A stretch of DNA of 64,000 nt, from assembly GCF_900659615.1 (NCBI RefSeq), contig NZ_CAACUY010000017.1, positions 1 through 64,000 on the forward strand. The letters run 5' to 3'. The translations under genes and the position numbers were made by a program. This document shows, in pieces, positions 51,998 through 61,314 of this stretch (its first letter is position 1; each line of letters opens with the position of its first letter). The notes under the pieces are model-generated. The model worked only from the letters and a program-made list of their open reading frames with translations, did not search any database and was not told where the DNA came from. Source of the stretch: Actinomadura fibrosa. Lineage in GTDB: Bacteria; Actinomycetota; Actinomycetes; Streptosporangiales; Streptosporangiaceae.

Positions 51998-54700
51998 TTA
52001 GCGGACGCGGACGGTGGTGCTCAGGGGCAGGTCGGTCGAGGAGGCTCCCGCTTGGACGGTGCGCTGTCCGGTGCCGCGGACCCAGGTGTTCTCGGGAGTG
52101 GACCAGGAGGACAGTTCACGCGCCGGGACGTGCAGGGTGATGGTCCGGGAGGCGCCGGGCCGCAGGGTGACGCGGTCGAAGCCGGTCAGCTTGCGCTTGA
52201 CCTGCTGGATGGTGGAGGGGAGGTCGGGGGAGGGGCCGAGGTAGATCTGCGGGACGGCCGTCCCGGTCCGGCGCCCGGTGTTGCGGACGGTCAGCCGCAC
52301 GTCGAGGCCGCCGTCGCGGGCGGCCGTGGCGCGCAGGGCGGAGTAGGCGAAGGTGGTGTAGGAGAGTCCGTAGCCGAACGGGTAGAGCGGGGCGACGTTG
52401 TTGGTGGTGTACCAGCGGTAGCCCGACTGGAGCCCCTCGGTCCAGGTGATCTTGCCGTCCTGGCCGGTGGAGCGTTCCGGGTGGCCGGTGAACGGGGTGG
52501 TCGCGGCGGGGAAGGTGATGGGCAGGCGGCCGCTGGGGTTGACCGCCCCGTACAGCACGTCGGCGGTCGCCGTGCCGCCCTCCTGGCCGGGGTACCACAT
52601 CTCGACGACGCCCTTGACCTGCTTTAGCCAGGGCATCTGCACCGGTCCGCCGGTGTTGAGGACGACGACGGTGTCGGGGTTGGCGGCGGCGACGGCGCGA
52701 ACGAGGTCGTCCTGGTCGGCGCCGAGGGTGCCGACCTCGCCGGCCGTCGTGGTGGTGTTGGCGTCGTCGACGAACACGACGGCGGTCTTCGCCTTGGACG
52801 CGGCTGCGGCGGCCGCGGCGATGCCGGCCTGGACCGGCGACCAGGCGAACCGGAGCGTCGGCTTGGCGGCCGTGTCGGCGGCGGGGGTGTAGGTCAGGGT
52901 GATGCGGTGCTTGCCGGGCGCGAGCTGGAGCTTGGTGCCGGCGTTGGTCAGTCCCAGGTACTGGCCGTTGACCGTGGGGCCGCCCGGGTAGGTGTTGGGC
53001 AGGATCGTGGACGGCTGGGTCAACGTGCGCGCGGTGCCGTCGACCGACAGCGAGACGGTTCCGGTCGCTCCGCTGCCGGACCCTTGGGCGAGGCCGGGAT
53101 TGATGCCCTTGTTGTAGGCGGAGGCGTTGCCCGAGGAGGTGCCGATCGGGCGCTGCGTCCACAGGTTGTAGGTGTCGGCCGTGGTGATGTCGACGTAGCC
53201 GTCCCAGGTGTAGCTGTTGCCCCGGGTCAGGTCGTTCTGGTCGCCGGCGAGCGTGGCGTCCACCTTGGTCCCGATGACCGCGCCGGACGGGTCCTTCTCG
53301 GTGCGGGTCAGCCCTCGGGCGCCGTCGGTGGTGGTGAGGGCGGTGGACGGGACGGTGGTTCCGACGCGGTCGAGGCCGGGGGCGAGGGTGGCGCGGGTGC
53401 CGGTCCGGGTGCGGACGGCGTCGTAGGGGCTGATGCCGTTGCGGTCGCCGAAGCCCCGCGAGCGCTCGCCGCCGGGGCTGGAGGGCAGCAGGTCGGCCGT
53501 CGGACCGATCAGCGCGACGCTGTTCCCGGCCTTGAGGGGCAGGGCGCCGTCGTTCTTGAGCAGCACGGCGGCCTGGCCGGCGAGTTCGCGGCTGGTGGCG
53601 ATGCCGGCGTTCTTGTCGACCTTGGACGGGGCCCTGCCGATCGGCTTGACGTGCGTCTTGGCCTGCCGGGGGTAGGTGGAGTCGTCCAGCAGCCCGAACC
53701 GCTGGTACTGGTAGAGGATCCGGGCGACCGCGGTGTTCAGGGCGTCGGCGTAGGTCTTGCTGTAGGTGGCCGACGCGGGGTCGACGAGCGGCTTGAGGTT
53801 GGCCGATGAAAGGTTGCTGGTGATGAACTCCTGGTCCATGCCCGCCAGCAGGTCACTGGTCGCCTTGGAGGCGGTGTAGTCGGAGGTCACCCACCCCTTG
53901 AAGCCCCACTGCCCCTTGAGGACGGTGTTGAGCGCGCCGCTGTTCGAGCAGGCGTAGTCGGGCTTGGACTCCAGCGGCGTGATCTGGAAGGTGGCGTAGG
54001 AGCACATCACCGAGCTGACGCGCCCCTCCTTGACCGCGGTCTCGCTCGGCCGCAGGTAGAGCTCGTGCGCGGTCTGCGCGTCCACGACCGACGGGACGCT
54101 CTGGTTCTGCCCGTTGTACATGGTGAAGTGCTTGACCTGCGACAGCAGCCCGGTCGACTGGATCCCGTTGATCTCCCGGTCGACCATCTCGGACGCCAGG
54201 TAGGGGTCCTCGCCGAGGCTGGTCATGTTGCGGCTCCAGGTGGGGAGCCGCGCCAGGTCGACCTGCGGGCCGTAGAGCAGGTCGGTGTCGAGGGCGCGTC
54301 CTTCGGTGCCCACGATCCTGCCGAACCTGGAGAAGGCGCCGCGGTCGAACGAGGCGGCCAGGCCGAGGCGGGTGGGGTAGGCGGTCGCGTCCTTGTAGAC
54401 GTTGATGCCCTGCGCGTCGGCGTGCCGGACGGCGGGGACGCCCAGCCGCGGGATGCCCTGGATGTAGCCGGCCGTGCCGTGCGGGTCCGGGTCGGTGCCG
54501 CCGCGGACGAGGAGGAGTTTCTCGTCCACGGTCAGCCGGCCGACCAGCCATTTCACCGTGCCGGTCCACGGCGCGTCCGCCGCGATGGGCGGTGAGCCGC
54601 CCTGCCCGGCGAGGGCCGCGCTCTGGCCGGTGCTCGCCAGTGACAGTCCCAGGCTCACCGCGGCGGCGGTGGCCAGGACCCTTCGTCGGAATCTGGGCAT
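51998..54700 (-). CDS. Secreted GH3 beta-glycosidase with PA14 insert
   Basis: A 900-residue exported glycoside hydrolase family 3 enzyme. It has a signal peptide (RRRVLATAAAVSLGLSLAS), an (alpha/beta)8 domain with LGEDPYLASEMV and KHFTMYNGQNQS, the nucleophile Asp in GWVTSDYTAS, a second domain (AAVLLKNDGALPL, VVVLNTGGPVQMPWL) interrupted by a PA14-like insert of ~180 residues (YTWDGYVDITTADTYNLWTQ), and a C-terminal fibronectin-III-like domain. PA14 inserts shape substrate entry in glucosidases of this type. AGGGA lies 6 nt before the ATG. It has no operon partner; inverted repeats lie upstream. Confidence 0.95.
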   Translation of the reverse strand: MPRFRRRVLATAAAVSLGLSLASTGQSAALAGQGGSPPIAADAPWTGTVKWLVGRLTVDEKLLLVRGGTDPDPHGTAGYIQGIPRLGVPAVRHADAQGINVYKDATAYPTRLGLAASFDRGAFSRFGRIVGTEGRALDTDLLYGPQVDLARLPTWSRNMTSLGEDPYLASEMVDREINGIQSTGLLSQVKHFTMYNGQNQSVPSVVDAQTAHELYLRPSETAVKEGRVSSVMCSYATFQITPLESKPDYACSNSGALNTVLKGQWGFKGWVTSDYTASKATSDLLAGMDQEFITSNLSSANLKPLVDPASATYSKTYADALNTAVARILYQYQRFGLLDDSTYPRQAKTHVKPIGRAPSKVDKNAGIATSRELAGQAAVLLKNDGALPLKAGNSVALIGPTADLLPSSPGGERSRGFGDRNGISPYDAVRTRTGTRATLAPGLDRVGTTVPSTALTTTDGARGLTRTEKDPSGAVIGTKVDATLAGDQNDLTRGNSYTWDGYVDITTADTYNLWTQRPIGTSSGNASAYNKGINPGLAQGSGSGATGTVSLSVDGTARTLTQPSTILPNTYPGGPTVNGQYLGLTNAGTKLQLAPGKHRITLTYTPAADTAAKPTLRFAWSPVQAGIAAAAAAASKAKTAVVFVDDANTTTTAGEVGTLGADQDDLVRAVAAANPDTVVVLNTGGPVQMPWLKQVKGVVEMWYPGQEGGTATADVLYGAVNPSGRLPITFPAATTPFTGHPERSTGQDGKITWTEGLQSGYRWYTTNNVAPLYPFGYGLSYTTFAYSALRATAARDGGLDVRLTVRNTGRRTGTAVPQIYLGPSPDLPSTIQQVKRKLTGFDRVTLRPGASRTITLHVPARELSSWSTPENTWVRGTGQRTVQAGASSTDLPLSTTVRVR

Positions 54701-55081
54701 GGCGAATCCCTTCGGGGGGGTGGGAAGGCGAGATCGCTCGCGGGTCCGGGCGCCGTCCGGGCAGAGGAATGCCCGGGACGGAGAGGCGATGATCAGCGGG
54801 GTGGGTGGGGGACGGCGCGCTCGGATGTCGACATGCGGGTGCGGGGCGGAGCCGCGGGACCGTCACGTCTGACGTTCACCAGGCTCGATGTGTGCGCTGC
54901 GCAAACCGGAGTTAAGACGCAGCGCGGCCCTCTCGTCAAGGGTCTCGCGGAGTCGAAGTTTGTCGTCCCGTGCGTCAAACACATGGGCCAGAGCGCGTTC
55001 ACGCAGTTCAGGTCGGGTTTTGTTGATCGCGCCAACAAAGGTGGCCGAGTTTGGAGCGCGCCGGAACGGCGGTGGGACGCG
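54701..55081. promoter_or_regulatory. GH3 upstream region with two inverted repeats
   Basis: 381 bp with no supported gene. It contains GCGCTGCG-N16-CGCAGCGC (54894-54925) and TTTGTTG-N7-CAACAAA (55019-55039). Either could be an operator of the GH3 gene. The second lies just after the GntR stop and is AT-rich, so it is less likely a terminator. Confidence 0.5.
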
Positions 55082-55777
55082 TCAGGTCGCGGTGTCGAGG
55101 AGGCCGCGGTGGCGTTCGGTGGCAGCGGCGGTGCGCTCGATGTCGCCGGCGGCGATGGCCTCGACCAGCTCGGTGTGGATCTCCACGCGCCGTTCGAGGT
55201 AGCCCTCGGGGCGCTCGTCCTGGTCGGGGTCGGCGTGGGTGGCCAGGTCGGCGATGCAGTGGGTCATGCTGAGGTACACGGCGCGGGCGAGATGGTTGCG
55301 CGTGATCTCGGCGATGCGCTCGTGCAGGGCCCAGTTGGCCCGCATGAACCGGTCGGTGCTGGTCGCGGACCGCTTGAGGCGGTTGAGCAGCTTGCGCAGC
55401 GCGGCGATGTCCTGCGGGGTGCGGTGCCGCGCGGCGTCGGTGGTGATGAGCATCTCCAGCGCCTCGCGGACGGCGATGGCGTCGGCCACCGTTGTCGGCT
55501 CCTGCCGGACGGTGAGCAGGGTGTGCCGCAGGCGGACGACCGGGTTGGGGTCGGCGACGAACAGCCCGCCGCCGCGTCCGGGCCGGATCTCGGCGGTGCC
55601 GCGGTCGCTCAGCAGCCGGACGGCCTCGCTGATCGTGGCGCGCCCGAAGCCCGAGCGGTCACGGAACTCGTCCATGGTGCCGATGAGGTCGCCCGGTGCG
55701 AGTCCCCGCTCGGCGATCATCTTCTCGATGTCCGCGGCGAGGGCCTGCGCCCGGGTCTGGGGAGCGCCGCTAACCAC
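55082..55777 (-). CDS. GntR-family (FadR/FCD) regulator
   Basis: A 231-residue GntR protein. The winged helix is at residues ~5-75 (RAQALAADIEKMI, FRDRSGFGRATISEAVRLLS, VRPG-like EIRPGRGGGLFV), and the FCD effector domain has the helical pattern AIAVREALEMLITTDAARH and HERIAEITRNHLARAV with histidines that usually bind a metal and an organic acid. The GTG at 55777 starts close to the helix-turn-helix, and the SD is weak. It is divergent from the amidohydrolase operon and is probably its repressor. Confidence 0.9.
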   Translation of the reverse strand: MVSGAPQTRAQALAADIEKMIAERGLAPGDLIGTMDEFRDRSGFGRATISEAVRLLSDRGTAEIRPGRGGGLFVADPNPVVRLRHTLLTVRQEPTTVADAIAVREALEMLITTDAARHRTPQDIAALRKLLNRLKRSATSTDRFMRANWALHERIAEITRNHLARAVYLSMTHCIADLATHADPDQDERPEGYLERRVEIHTELVEAIAAGDIERTAAATERHRGLLDTAT

Positions 55778-55920
55778 CCGAACGAATCTACCAGATACGC
55801 CGCTCTTGACCTGAGGCGCCGGGACCGGCGAGAGTAGGGAAACATTCGAAAGGTCCGGGTATTTAAACAAGCTCGTAAGCTGTTCGACCAGCGGGTTCGC
55901 CGCTGTCGAGGAGGACAGTG

Positions 55921-57294
55921 ATGGAACGTCTGCTCATCAAGGGCGGCACGGTGGCGACCATGGAGCCGGGCGACCGCCCCCGCCCGGCCGACGTCCTGGT
56001 GGAGGACGGCGTGATCGCCGCCGTCGAGCCGGCGCTGACCGCCGACGCCGAGGTCGTGGACGCCGACGGGTGCATCGTGCTCCCCGGCCTGGTGGACACG
56101 CACCGGCACGTGTGGCAGGCGGGCCTGCGAGGCCTCACCGCCGACGCGGTGCTGAAGGACTACTTCCGCGGCATCCGTTTCCAGGCGTCGGCGCTGTACC
56201 GGCCGGAGGACATCGAGGTCGGGAACCTGGCGGGCATGCTGGAGGCCATCGACGCCGGCGTGACGACGGTGCTCGACTTCTCCCATGCCATCAGCACCCC
56301 CGACCATGCCGACGCGGCGATCGACGGCACCCTGGAGTCGGGCATCCGCAGCCAGTTCGCGGTCGGGTTCAGCGATGTGCCCGGCCAGGACGAGGCCCTG
56401 TCCAGCGCCGAAGGCCGGCTGGCGCTCGCCCGCAGGCTGCGGGAGGGGCGGCTGTCGGCCGATGACGCGCTGGTCACGCTCGGGATCGCGCTGTCGGACC
56501 TGCCCGAGGTCGGCATCGAGCGGATCCGCGAGGAGCTGACGGGGGCGCGGCGGCTCGGCCTGCGCAGCACCACCAACGGTCTGGCGATCCTGTTCCACGA
56601 CCCGGTGGACGACCTGGCGGTGTTCGACGAGGCCGGCCTGCTCGGCCCGGACCTGGTGTGGGTGCACCTGAACTACGCCACGACCGAGCAGCTGCGCAGG
56701 GTCGCCGACACCGGCGGAGCGGTCGCCACGTGCACCGAGGCCGAGATGGCGATGGGCATGGGACGTCCCGCGACCGAGCGGGTGCTGGAGGCGGGCGGGC
56801 ACTGCACCTTCGGGTGCGACGTGACCACCTCGGTGTCGGGGAACCTGCTCCAGCAGGCGCGCACCGCGATGCAGGTCGCCCGGCTGCTGGGCGCGGACGA
56901 GCGGATGGCGGGCGGCCGCGCGCCGGAGTCGGTGCCGCCGTCGTGCGAGACGATGCTCAAGGCCGCGACGGTCTGGGGCGCCGAGGCGCTCGGCCAGGCC
57001 GACCGGATCGGCAGCCTCCGTCCGGGCAAGCAGGCCGACGTGATCGTGGTGCGCGGCGACGCGGTCAACACCGCCGCCGTCCACGACCCGTACGCCACGG
57101 TGATCAGCCAGGCGCACCCCGGCAACATCGACACCGTCGTCATCGCCGGCCGGATCCGCAAGCGCGGCGGCGTGCTGACGGCCGACTGGGAGTCGGTGCG
57201 CCGGCGGCTGGAGAAGTCCAAGGAGTACATCGCCGCGGCCGTGGCCGAGCGCGGGGGCTTCTTCCCCCGGCCGCCGCTCGACCTACCGTGGTGA
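55921..57294 (+). CDS. Amidohydrolase (TrzA/Atz-type metal hydrolase)
   Basis: A 457-residue amidohydrolase-superfamily enzyme. Metal-binding HxH at His61/His63 (GLVDTHRHVWQAG), later His in VWVHLNYATTEQL and GHCTFGCDVTTSVSG, and the C-terminal LGQADRIGSLRPGKQADVIVV typical of the cytosine deaminase/TrzA/AtzB group that deaminates or dechlorinates heterocycles. GAGGAGG precedes the ATG. As first gene of the operon it may deaminate or hydrolyse a nitrogen heterocycle feeding the ring-hydroxylation steps; the substrate is unknown. Confidence 0.9.
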   Translation: MERLLIKGGTVATMEPGDRPRPADVLVEDGVIAAVEPALTADAEVVDADGCIVLPGLVDTHRHVWQAGLRGLTADAVLKDYFRGIRFQASALYRPEDIEVGNLAGMLEAIDAGVTTVLDFSHAISTPDHADAAIDGTLESGIRSQFAVGFSDVPGQDEALSSAEGRLALARRLREGRLSADDALVTLGIALSDLPEVGIERIREELTGARRLGLRSTTNGLAILFHDPVDDLAVFDEAGLLGPDLVWVHLNYATTEQLRRVADTGGAVATCTEAEMAMGMGRPATERVLEAGGHCTFGCDVTTSVSGNLLQQARTAMQVARLLGADERMAGGRAPESVPPSCETMLKAATVWGAEALGQADRIGSLRPGKQADVIVVRGDAVNTAAVHDPYATVISQAHPGNIDTVVIAGRIRKRGGVLTADWESVRRRLEKSKEYIAAAVAERGGFFPRPPLDLPW

Positions 57295-57317
57295 CCTGCC
57301 GACCGGAGAGGACAGCC

Positions 57318-57677
57318 GTGCACGTCGTACGTTCGGACGAGGCGGTCGCCTACCGGCCGCCGGGCCATCACCACGTCGCCGCGCGACGGCTCCAGGGTGC
57401 GGAGGCCGGCGGGCCGGACGGCCTGACCGTCGGCATCTCGCACTATCCGCCGGGCGCCACCGTCGATCCGGCCGCGACCGCGGGCGACACCGTCTACGTG
57501 GTCCTGGCGGGGCGGCTGACGCTCACCTCCCACGATGACGGGCGCACGCTGGCCCTCGGCCGGCACGACTCGGTCCACCTGCCGGTGGGGGAGGTGCGGT
57601 CGCTGCGCAACGAGGGCGATGACGACGCCGTCCTGCTGGTGGTGATGAGGCCGCCCTCGGAGGGGAGCGCCGGATGA
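57318..57677 (+). CDS. Small cupin-domain protein
   Basis: A 119-residue single cupin (RPPGHHHVAARRL, ISHYPPGATVDP, GDTVYVVLAGRLTLT, LPVGEVRSLRNEGDDDAVLLVV). The usual His-rich metal motif is weak in the fold's first half, so an enzymatic role is uncertain; binding of an intermediate is possible. GTG start with AGAGGA upstream. Its stop overlaps the next ATG (ATGA). Confidence 0.82.
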   Translation: MHVVRSDEAVAYRPPGHHHVAARRLQGAEAGGPDGLTVGISHYPPGATVDPAATAGDTVYVVLAGRLTLTSHDDGRTLALGRHDSVHLPVGEVRSLRNEGDDDAVLLVVMRPPSEGSAG

Positions 57678-58672
57678 GCGATCGGACGTCCGCCGACAGG
57701 ACCGAAGGGGCGGCGGACGTGAAGCTGCCCAGCTACGACGAACTGCCGTCCGCGCCGGACGGGGGACGCAGCGGCTGGGGCGTGTTCGGCGCCGACGACC
57801 AGCTCGGCCTGGTCAACCTGCTCATCCCTGAACGGGCCGCCGCGGCGGCGAAGCTCGTGCGGCGCGGGGTGAGCTTCCCCCTGGACGCCCCCTGGGGGAT
57901 GTTCTCGCCGCCGCTCAACAGCAACAGAGGCAACCCGCGGCACCACCTGATCGCCCAGCCGGGCGGGATCGGGTTCGACGACGTCTGGGACAACGTGTAT
58001 CCGCAGGCGGGCAGCCAGTGGGACTCGCTCGCCCACATCGGCTACAGCCGCGAGGTCTACTACAACGGCGCGACGGCGGACGACATCCGCGCCGGGCGCC
58101 GCAACACCGTCGACCGGTGGGCCGAGCACGGCATCACCGGACGCGGCGTCCTGCTGGACATGCCCGCGGCCATGCGCGAACTCGGCCGCCCGTACGACCC
58201 GGGCACGACCGTTGAGTTCGGGCGCCGGGAACTGGAGGTGGCGCGCGAGATCGCGGGCGTCGAGTACCGGCCCGGCGACATCCTGCTGCTGCACACCGGG
58301 TTTACCGGCTGGTACGCCGACCAGGGCGACGACGTCCGCAAGCGGCTGCCGCGCGACCTGCGCGCGCCGGGTCTCGAACACACCGAGGACGTGTGCCGGT
58401 ACCTGTGGGACTCCCACGCGGCCGCGATCGCCTCCGACACCTTCGCCGTCGAGGCGTGGCCGGCCGACACGACACCTGAGGCCGCGCCGTTCGGCTTCAT
58501 CCACCAGATGCTCATCGGCAGCTTCGGCATGGCGCTGGGCGAGCTGTGGTGGCTGCGCGACCTCGCCGAGGACTGCGCGGCCGACGGGGTCTACGAGGGG
58601 ATGCTGGTCAGCGTCCCCGCGCGGGCCCCGGGCGGGATCGCGTCCGCGCCCAACGCGGTGTTCCTCAAATAG
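57674..58672 (+). CDS. Cyclase-family metal-dependent hydrolase (paralogue)
   Basis: A 332-residue paralogue of the enzyme at 49.8 kb: GVFGADDQLGLVNLLIPERAA, metal-site region GSQWDSLAHIGYSREVYYN, RGVLLDMPA, DILLLHTGFTGWY, SDTFAVEAWP, HQMLIGSFGMALGELWWL. It is translationally coupled to the cupin gene. Superfamily members open cyclic amides or lactones or remove formyl groups using Mn/Zn. Its presence in both ring-degradation operons suggests related entry chemistry. Confidence 0.9.
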   Translation: MSDRTSADRTEGAADVKLPSYDELPSAPDGGRSGWGVFGADDQLGLVNLLIPERAAAAAKLVRRGVSFPLDAPWGMFSPPLNSNRGNPRHHLIAQPGGIGFDDVWDNVYPQAGSQWDSLAHIGYSREVYYNGATADDIRAGRRNTVDRWAEHGITGRGVLLDMPAAMRELGRPYDPGTTVEFGRRELEVAREIAGVEYRPGDILLLHTGFTGWYADQGDDVRKRLPRDLRAPGLEHTEDVCRYLWDSHAAAIASDTFAVEAWPADTTPEAAPFGFIHQMLIGSFGMALGELWWLRDLAEDCAADGVYEGMLVSVPARAPGGIASAPNAVFLK

Positions 58673-58684
58673 GCGAACGTGCCC

Positions 58685-58714
58685 TTGACGTCCGTCGACG
58701 TGACTTGGCACACT
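58685..58714 (+). promoter_or_regulatory. Candidate internal promoter before the flavin monooxygenase
   Basis: TTGACG (58685-58690) and CACACT (58709-58714) are separated by 18 bp in the 176-bp gap that breaks the otherwise tightly coupled operon. The -35 match is good, the -10 match moderate. Confidence 0.35.
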
Positions 58715-58848
58715 TCTAAAACACCCGAACCTTTAGGGACTTATCGCCGGTGTCGCATCCCGGCGGGCAGCCCGGATCCGCACCGCCCTCGGGGCGGCCC
58801 ACCCCCACCCCGGCGACCGCGGCCGCCGCCATCGCAGAGGAGAGACCA

Positions 58849-60432
58849 GTGCCAGAGCTGTATGACGTCGCGATCGTCGGCTACGGACCCGCCGGAGAGG
58901 TCGCCGCCTCGACCCTCGGCGCCGCGGGCCACCGGGTCGTGGTGCTGGAGAAGCACCGCGAGCTCTACCCCCTGCCCCGGATGGTCACCTTCGACGGCGA
59001 GGCCTGCCGGACCGTCCAGGCCACTGGGTCATCGATCGACCGGGCCCTGAGCACCGCCGTGGTCCTGGACGCCTGCCACTTCGGCGACGCGTCCGCCGAG
59101 CCGCTGCTGACGATCGACTGGAGCGGCGAGCAGTGCGGCTTCCCCGCGCACAGCTCCGTCTTCCAGCCGGACGTCGAGAAGGTCGTGCGCGAGAAGGTCG
59201 ACACGATGCCGAACGTCGAGGTCCACCACGGCGCCAAGGTGGTCGGGCTCGTCCAGCGCGACGGGCACGTGGAGCTGACCGTCCGGCCCAAGGGCGTCGC
59301 CGGCTCCGCGCAGGACCGGTCGATCGGCGCGCGCTACGTCATCGGCGCCGACGGCACCAACAGCTTCGTGCGCGGCGCCGCCGGCATCGGGATGCGCGAC
59401 TACGGCCTGCACGAGCGGTGGCTGAACTTCGACATGAACAAGCTGCGGGACCTGCCCGAACGGTTCAACCGGCTCATAATGATCATGGATCCGCGGCGGC
59501 CGCACATGTACATGCCGCTCGGCACCACCAGGCAGCGCTTCGAGATCCGCCTGCACGAGACCGAGGACGAGACCCGCATGTACGAGCCGCAGGTCGCCTG
59601 GGACTTCCTCGGCGAGGAGCACGGCCTCGGCCCGGAGGAGATGTCGATCTGCCGCCAGGTCGTCTACCACTTCTACACGCGGGTCGCCGAGCGGTGGCGC
59701 GACGGCCGGGTCTTCCTCGCCGGGGACGCCGCCCACACCATGACCCCGTACATGGGGCAGGGCGGCTGCTCGGCGATCCGGGACGGCCGCAACATCGCCT
59801 GGAAGCTGTCGATGGTGCTGTCCGGCGCGGCGGGCGACGACCTGCTGGACACCTACCAGGCCGAACGCGAGCCGCACGTGTCGGCGATCGTGTTCGCCAG
59901 CGACGCGCTGTCGAAGCTGGTCAACATCGTCGACCCGGACGAGGCCGAGAAGCGCAACCACGCGATGCGCAACAACCTCGCCCCGCCGCCGCCCCCGTTC
60001 CCCAAGCTGGAGCACGGCGTCCTGCACCGCGAGCCCGACGGCGCCATCGCCGCCGTCACCGGCTCGCTGTCGCCCCAGGGCCGCCTGGCCAAGGGCGGCC
60101 GGGAGGGGCGCGGCGACGACCTGCTCGGCCACGGCTTCCAGCTCATCAGCAGGCGCCGTCCCGGCCTCACCGAGGCCCAGCGCGCCGCACTGAGCCGGAT
60201 CGGCTGCGCCGTCGCCGTCCTGGGCGACCCCGCCGACCCCGACGCGGTCACCGACCTCGACGGCGTGTACCACGCGTTCCTGGACGAGCACGGCGCCGAC
60301 GCCTACATCACGCGTCCGGACTGGTACGTGTTCGGCGTCGCCGCCGGCGGCGCCCTTCCCGCGCTCGTCGACGAGCTGATCACCCGCCTGGCGGTGCCGG
60401 ACGGCGAGCCGAACCTGCTCGCCGCGACCTGA
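58849..60432 (+). CDS. FAD-dependent phenolic monooxygenase (MhpA-like)
   Basis: A 527-residue class A flavin hydroxylase close to 3-(3-hydroxyphenyl)propionate/resorcinol-type hydroxylases. Motifs: VAIVGYGPAGEVAASTL, ARYVIGADGTNSFVRG (DG) and DGRVFLAGDAAHTMTPYMGQG-type GD motif near residue 292. The C-terminal ~120 residues are the thioredoxin-like domain of this subgroup. The GTG at 58849 has GAGGAG 6 nt upstream; an earlier GTG at 58750 adds a Pro/Ala-rich tail unlike the family. It would produce a hydroxyquinol- or catechol-type diol for the dioxygenase downstream. Confidence 0.93.
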   Translation: MPELYDVAIVGYGPAGEVAASTLGAAGHRVVVLEKHRELYPLPRMVTFDGEACRTVQATGSSIDRALSTAVVLDACHFGDASAEPLLTIDWSGEQCGFPAHSSVFQPDVEKVVREKVDTMPNVEVHHGAKVVGLVQRDGHVELTVRPKGVAGSAQDRSIGARYVIGADGTNSFVRGAAGIGMRDYGLHERWLNFDMNKLRDLPERFNRLIMIMDPRRPHMYMPLGTTRQRFEIRLHETEDETRMYEPQVAWDFLGEEHGLGPEEMSICRQVVYHFYTRVAERWRDGRVFLAGDAAHTMTPYMGQGGCSAIRDGRNIAWKLSMVLSGAAGDDLLDTYQAEREPHVSAIVFASDALSKLVNIVDPDEAEKRNHAMRNNLAPPPPPFPKLEHGVLHREPDGAIAAVTGSLSPQGRLAKGGREGRGDDLLGHGFQLISRRRPGLTEAQRAALSRIGCAVAVLGDPADPDAVTDLDGVYHAFLDEHGADAYITRPDWYVFGVAAGGALPALVDELITRLAVPDGEPNLLAAT

Positions 60433-60477
60433 GCACGCCGCCGGGCGCCGCTCCCTCTCCCACTGGAAGGCAACTAC

Positions 60478-61314
60478 GTGACCACGGTCCATATCGAGTC
60501 CGACATCGAGTTCGCGGTGGCGCAAGGAACGCCACTGAAACTCGACATCTACCGGCCGGACGGCCCGGCGCCGGTGCCGGTCGTCCTCTACCTGCACGGC
60601 GGCGGCTGGCAGGTCGGAGACAAGACCGACGGCGCCGACGAGAGGCTGCGGGCGATCGCCCAGTACGGCATCGCGGTCGCCTCGGCCGACTACCGCTTCG
60701 CGGCCGAGGCGACCTACCCGGCCCAGGTCCATGACGTGAAGGCCGCCGTCCGCTGGCTGCGCGCCCACGGCCACGAGCACGGCCTGGCGGTCGGCCGCAT
60801 CGGCGTGTGGGGCGCGTCGGCCGGGGCCTACCTGGCCAGCATGGTCGGCCTGACCGCGAAGGACGCCGAGCTGGAGGGCGCGGTCGGCGGGAACCTGGAC
60901 CAGTCCAGCGCGGTGGACGTGGTGGTCCACTGGTTCGGGCAGAGCGACCTGCTGGCCAACTCGCGCCGCACCTGGCTGGAGAAGGAGATCCTCAACCCGC
61001 CCTTCGAGGGCCCGCTCCTCGGCCTGGACGACGTGGCCGCCGATCCTGAGCTCGCCCGGGCGGCCAGCCCGCTCAACCGGGTCACCGGCGACGCGCCCCC
61101 GTTCCTGATCGTCCACGGCGACCGCGACCGCGTGGCGCCCGCCGCCGAGAGCCTCGCCCTGCACGACGCCCTGGTCCGCGCGGGAGCGGAGTCGACGATG
61201 GTCCTGCTGGGCGGCGCCGGGCACGAGGGAGCCGAGTTCGACCGTCCCGACCACCTCCGGCTGACCGCCGCGTTCCTGCTCAGCCACCTGACCGACGACG
61301 GAGGTGCCACGTGA
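60478..61314 (+). CDS. Alpha/beta-hydrolase (HSL-type esterase)
   Basis: A 278-residue hormone-sensitive-lipase-family esterase: oxyanion motif YLHGGGWQVG (HGGGW at 40-44), nucleophile elbow GASAG with Ser114, Asp in VHGDRDRVAP and His in GGAGHEGAEF. GTG start with GGAAGG 8 nt upstream. It likely hydrolyses a small ester or ring-opened lactone in the pathway. Its stop overlaps the next start (GTGA). Confidence 0.92.
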   Translation: MTTVHIESDIEFAVAQGTPLKLDIYRPDGPAPVPVVLYLHGGGWQVGDKTDGADERLRAIAQYGIAVASADYRFAAEATYPAQVHDVKAAVRWLRAHGHEHGLAVGRIGVWGASAGAYLASMVGLTAKDAELEGAVGGNLDQSSAVDVVVHWFGQSDLLANSRRTWLEKEILNPPFEGPLLGLDDVAADPELARAASPLNRVTGDAPPFLIVHGDRDRVAPAAESLALHDALVRAGAESTMVLLGGAGHEGAEFDRPDHLRLTAAFLLSHLTDDGGAT

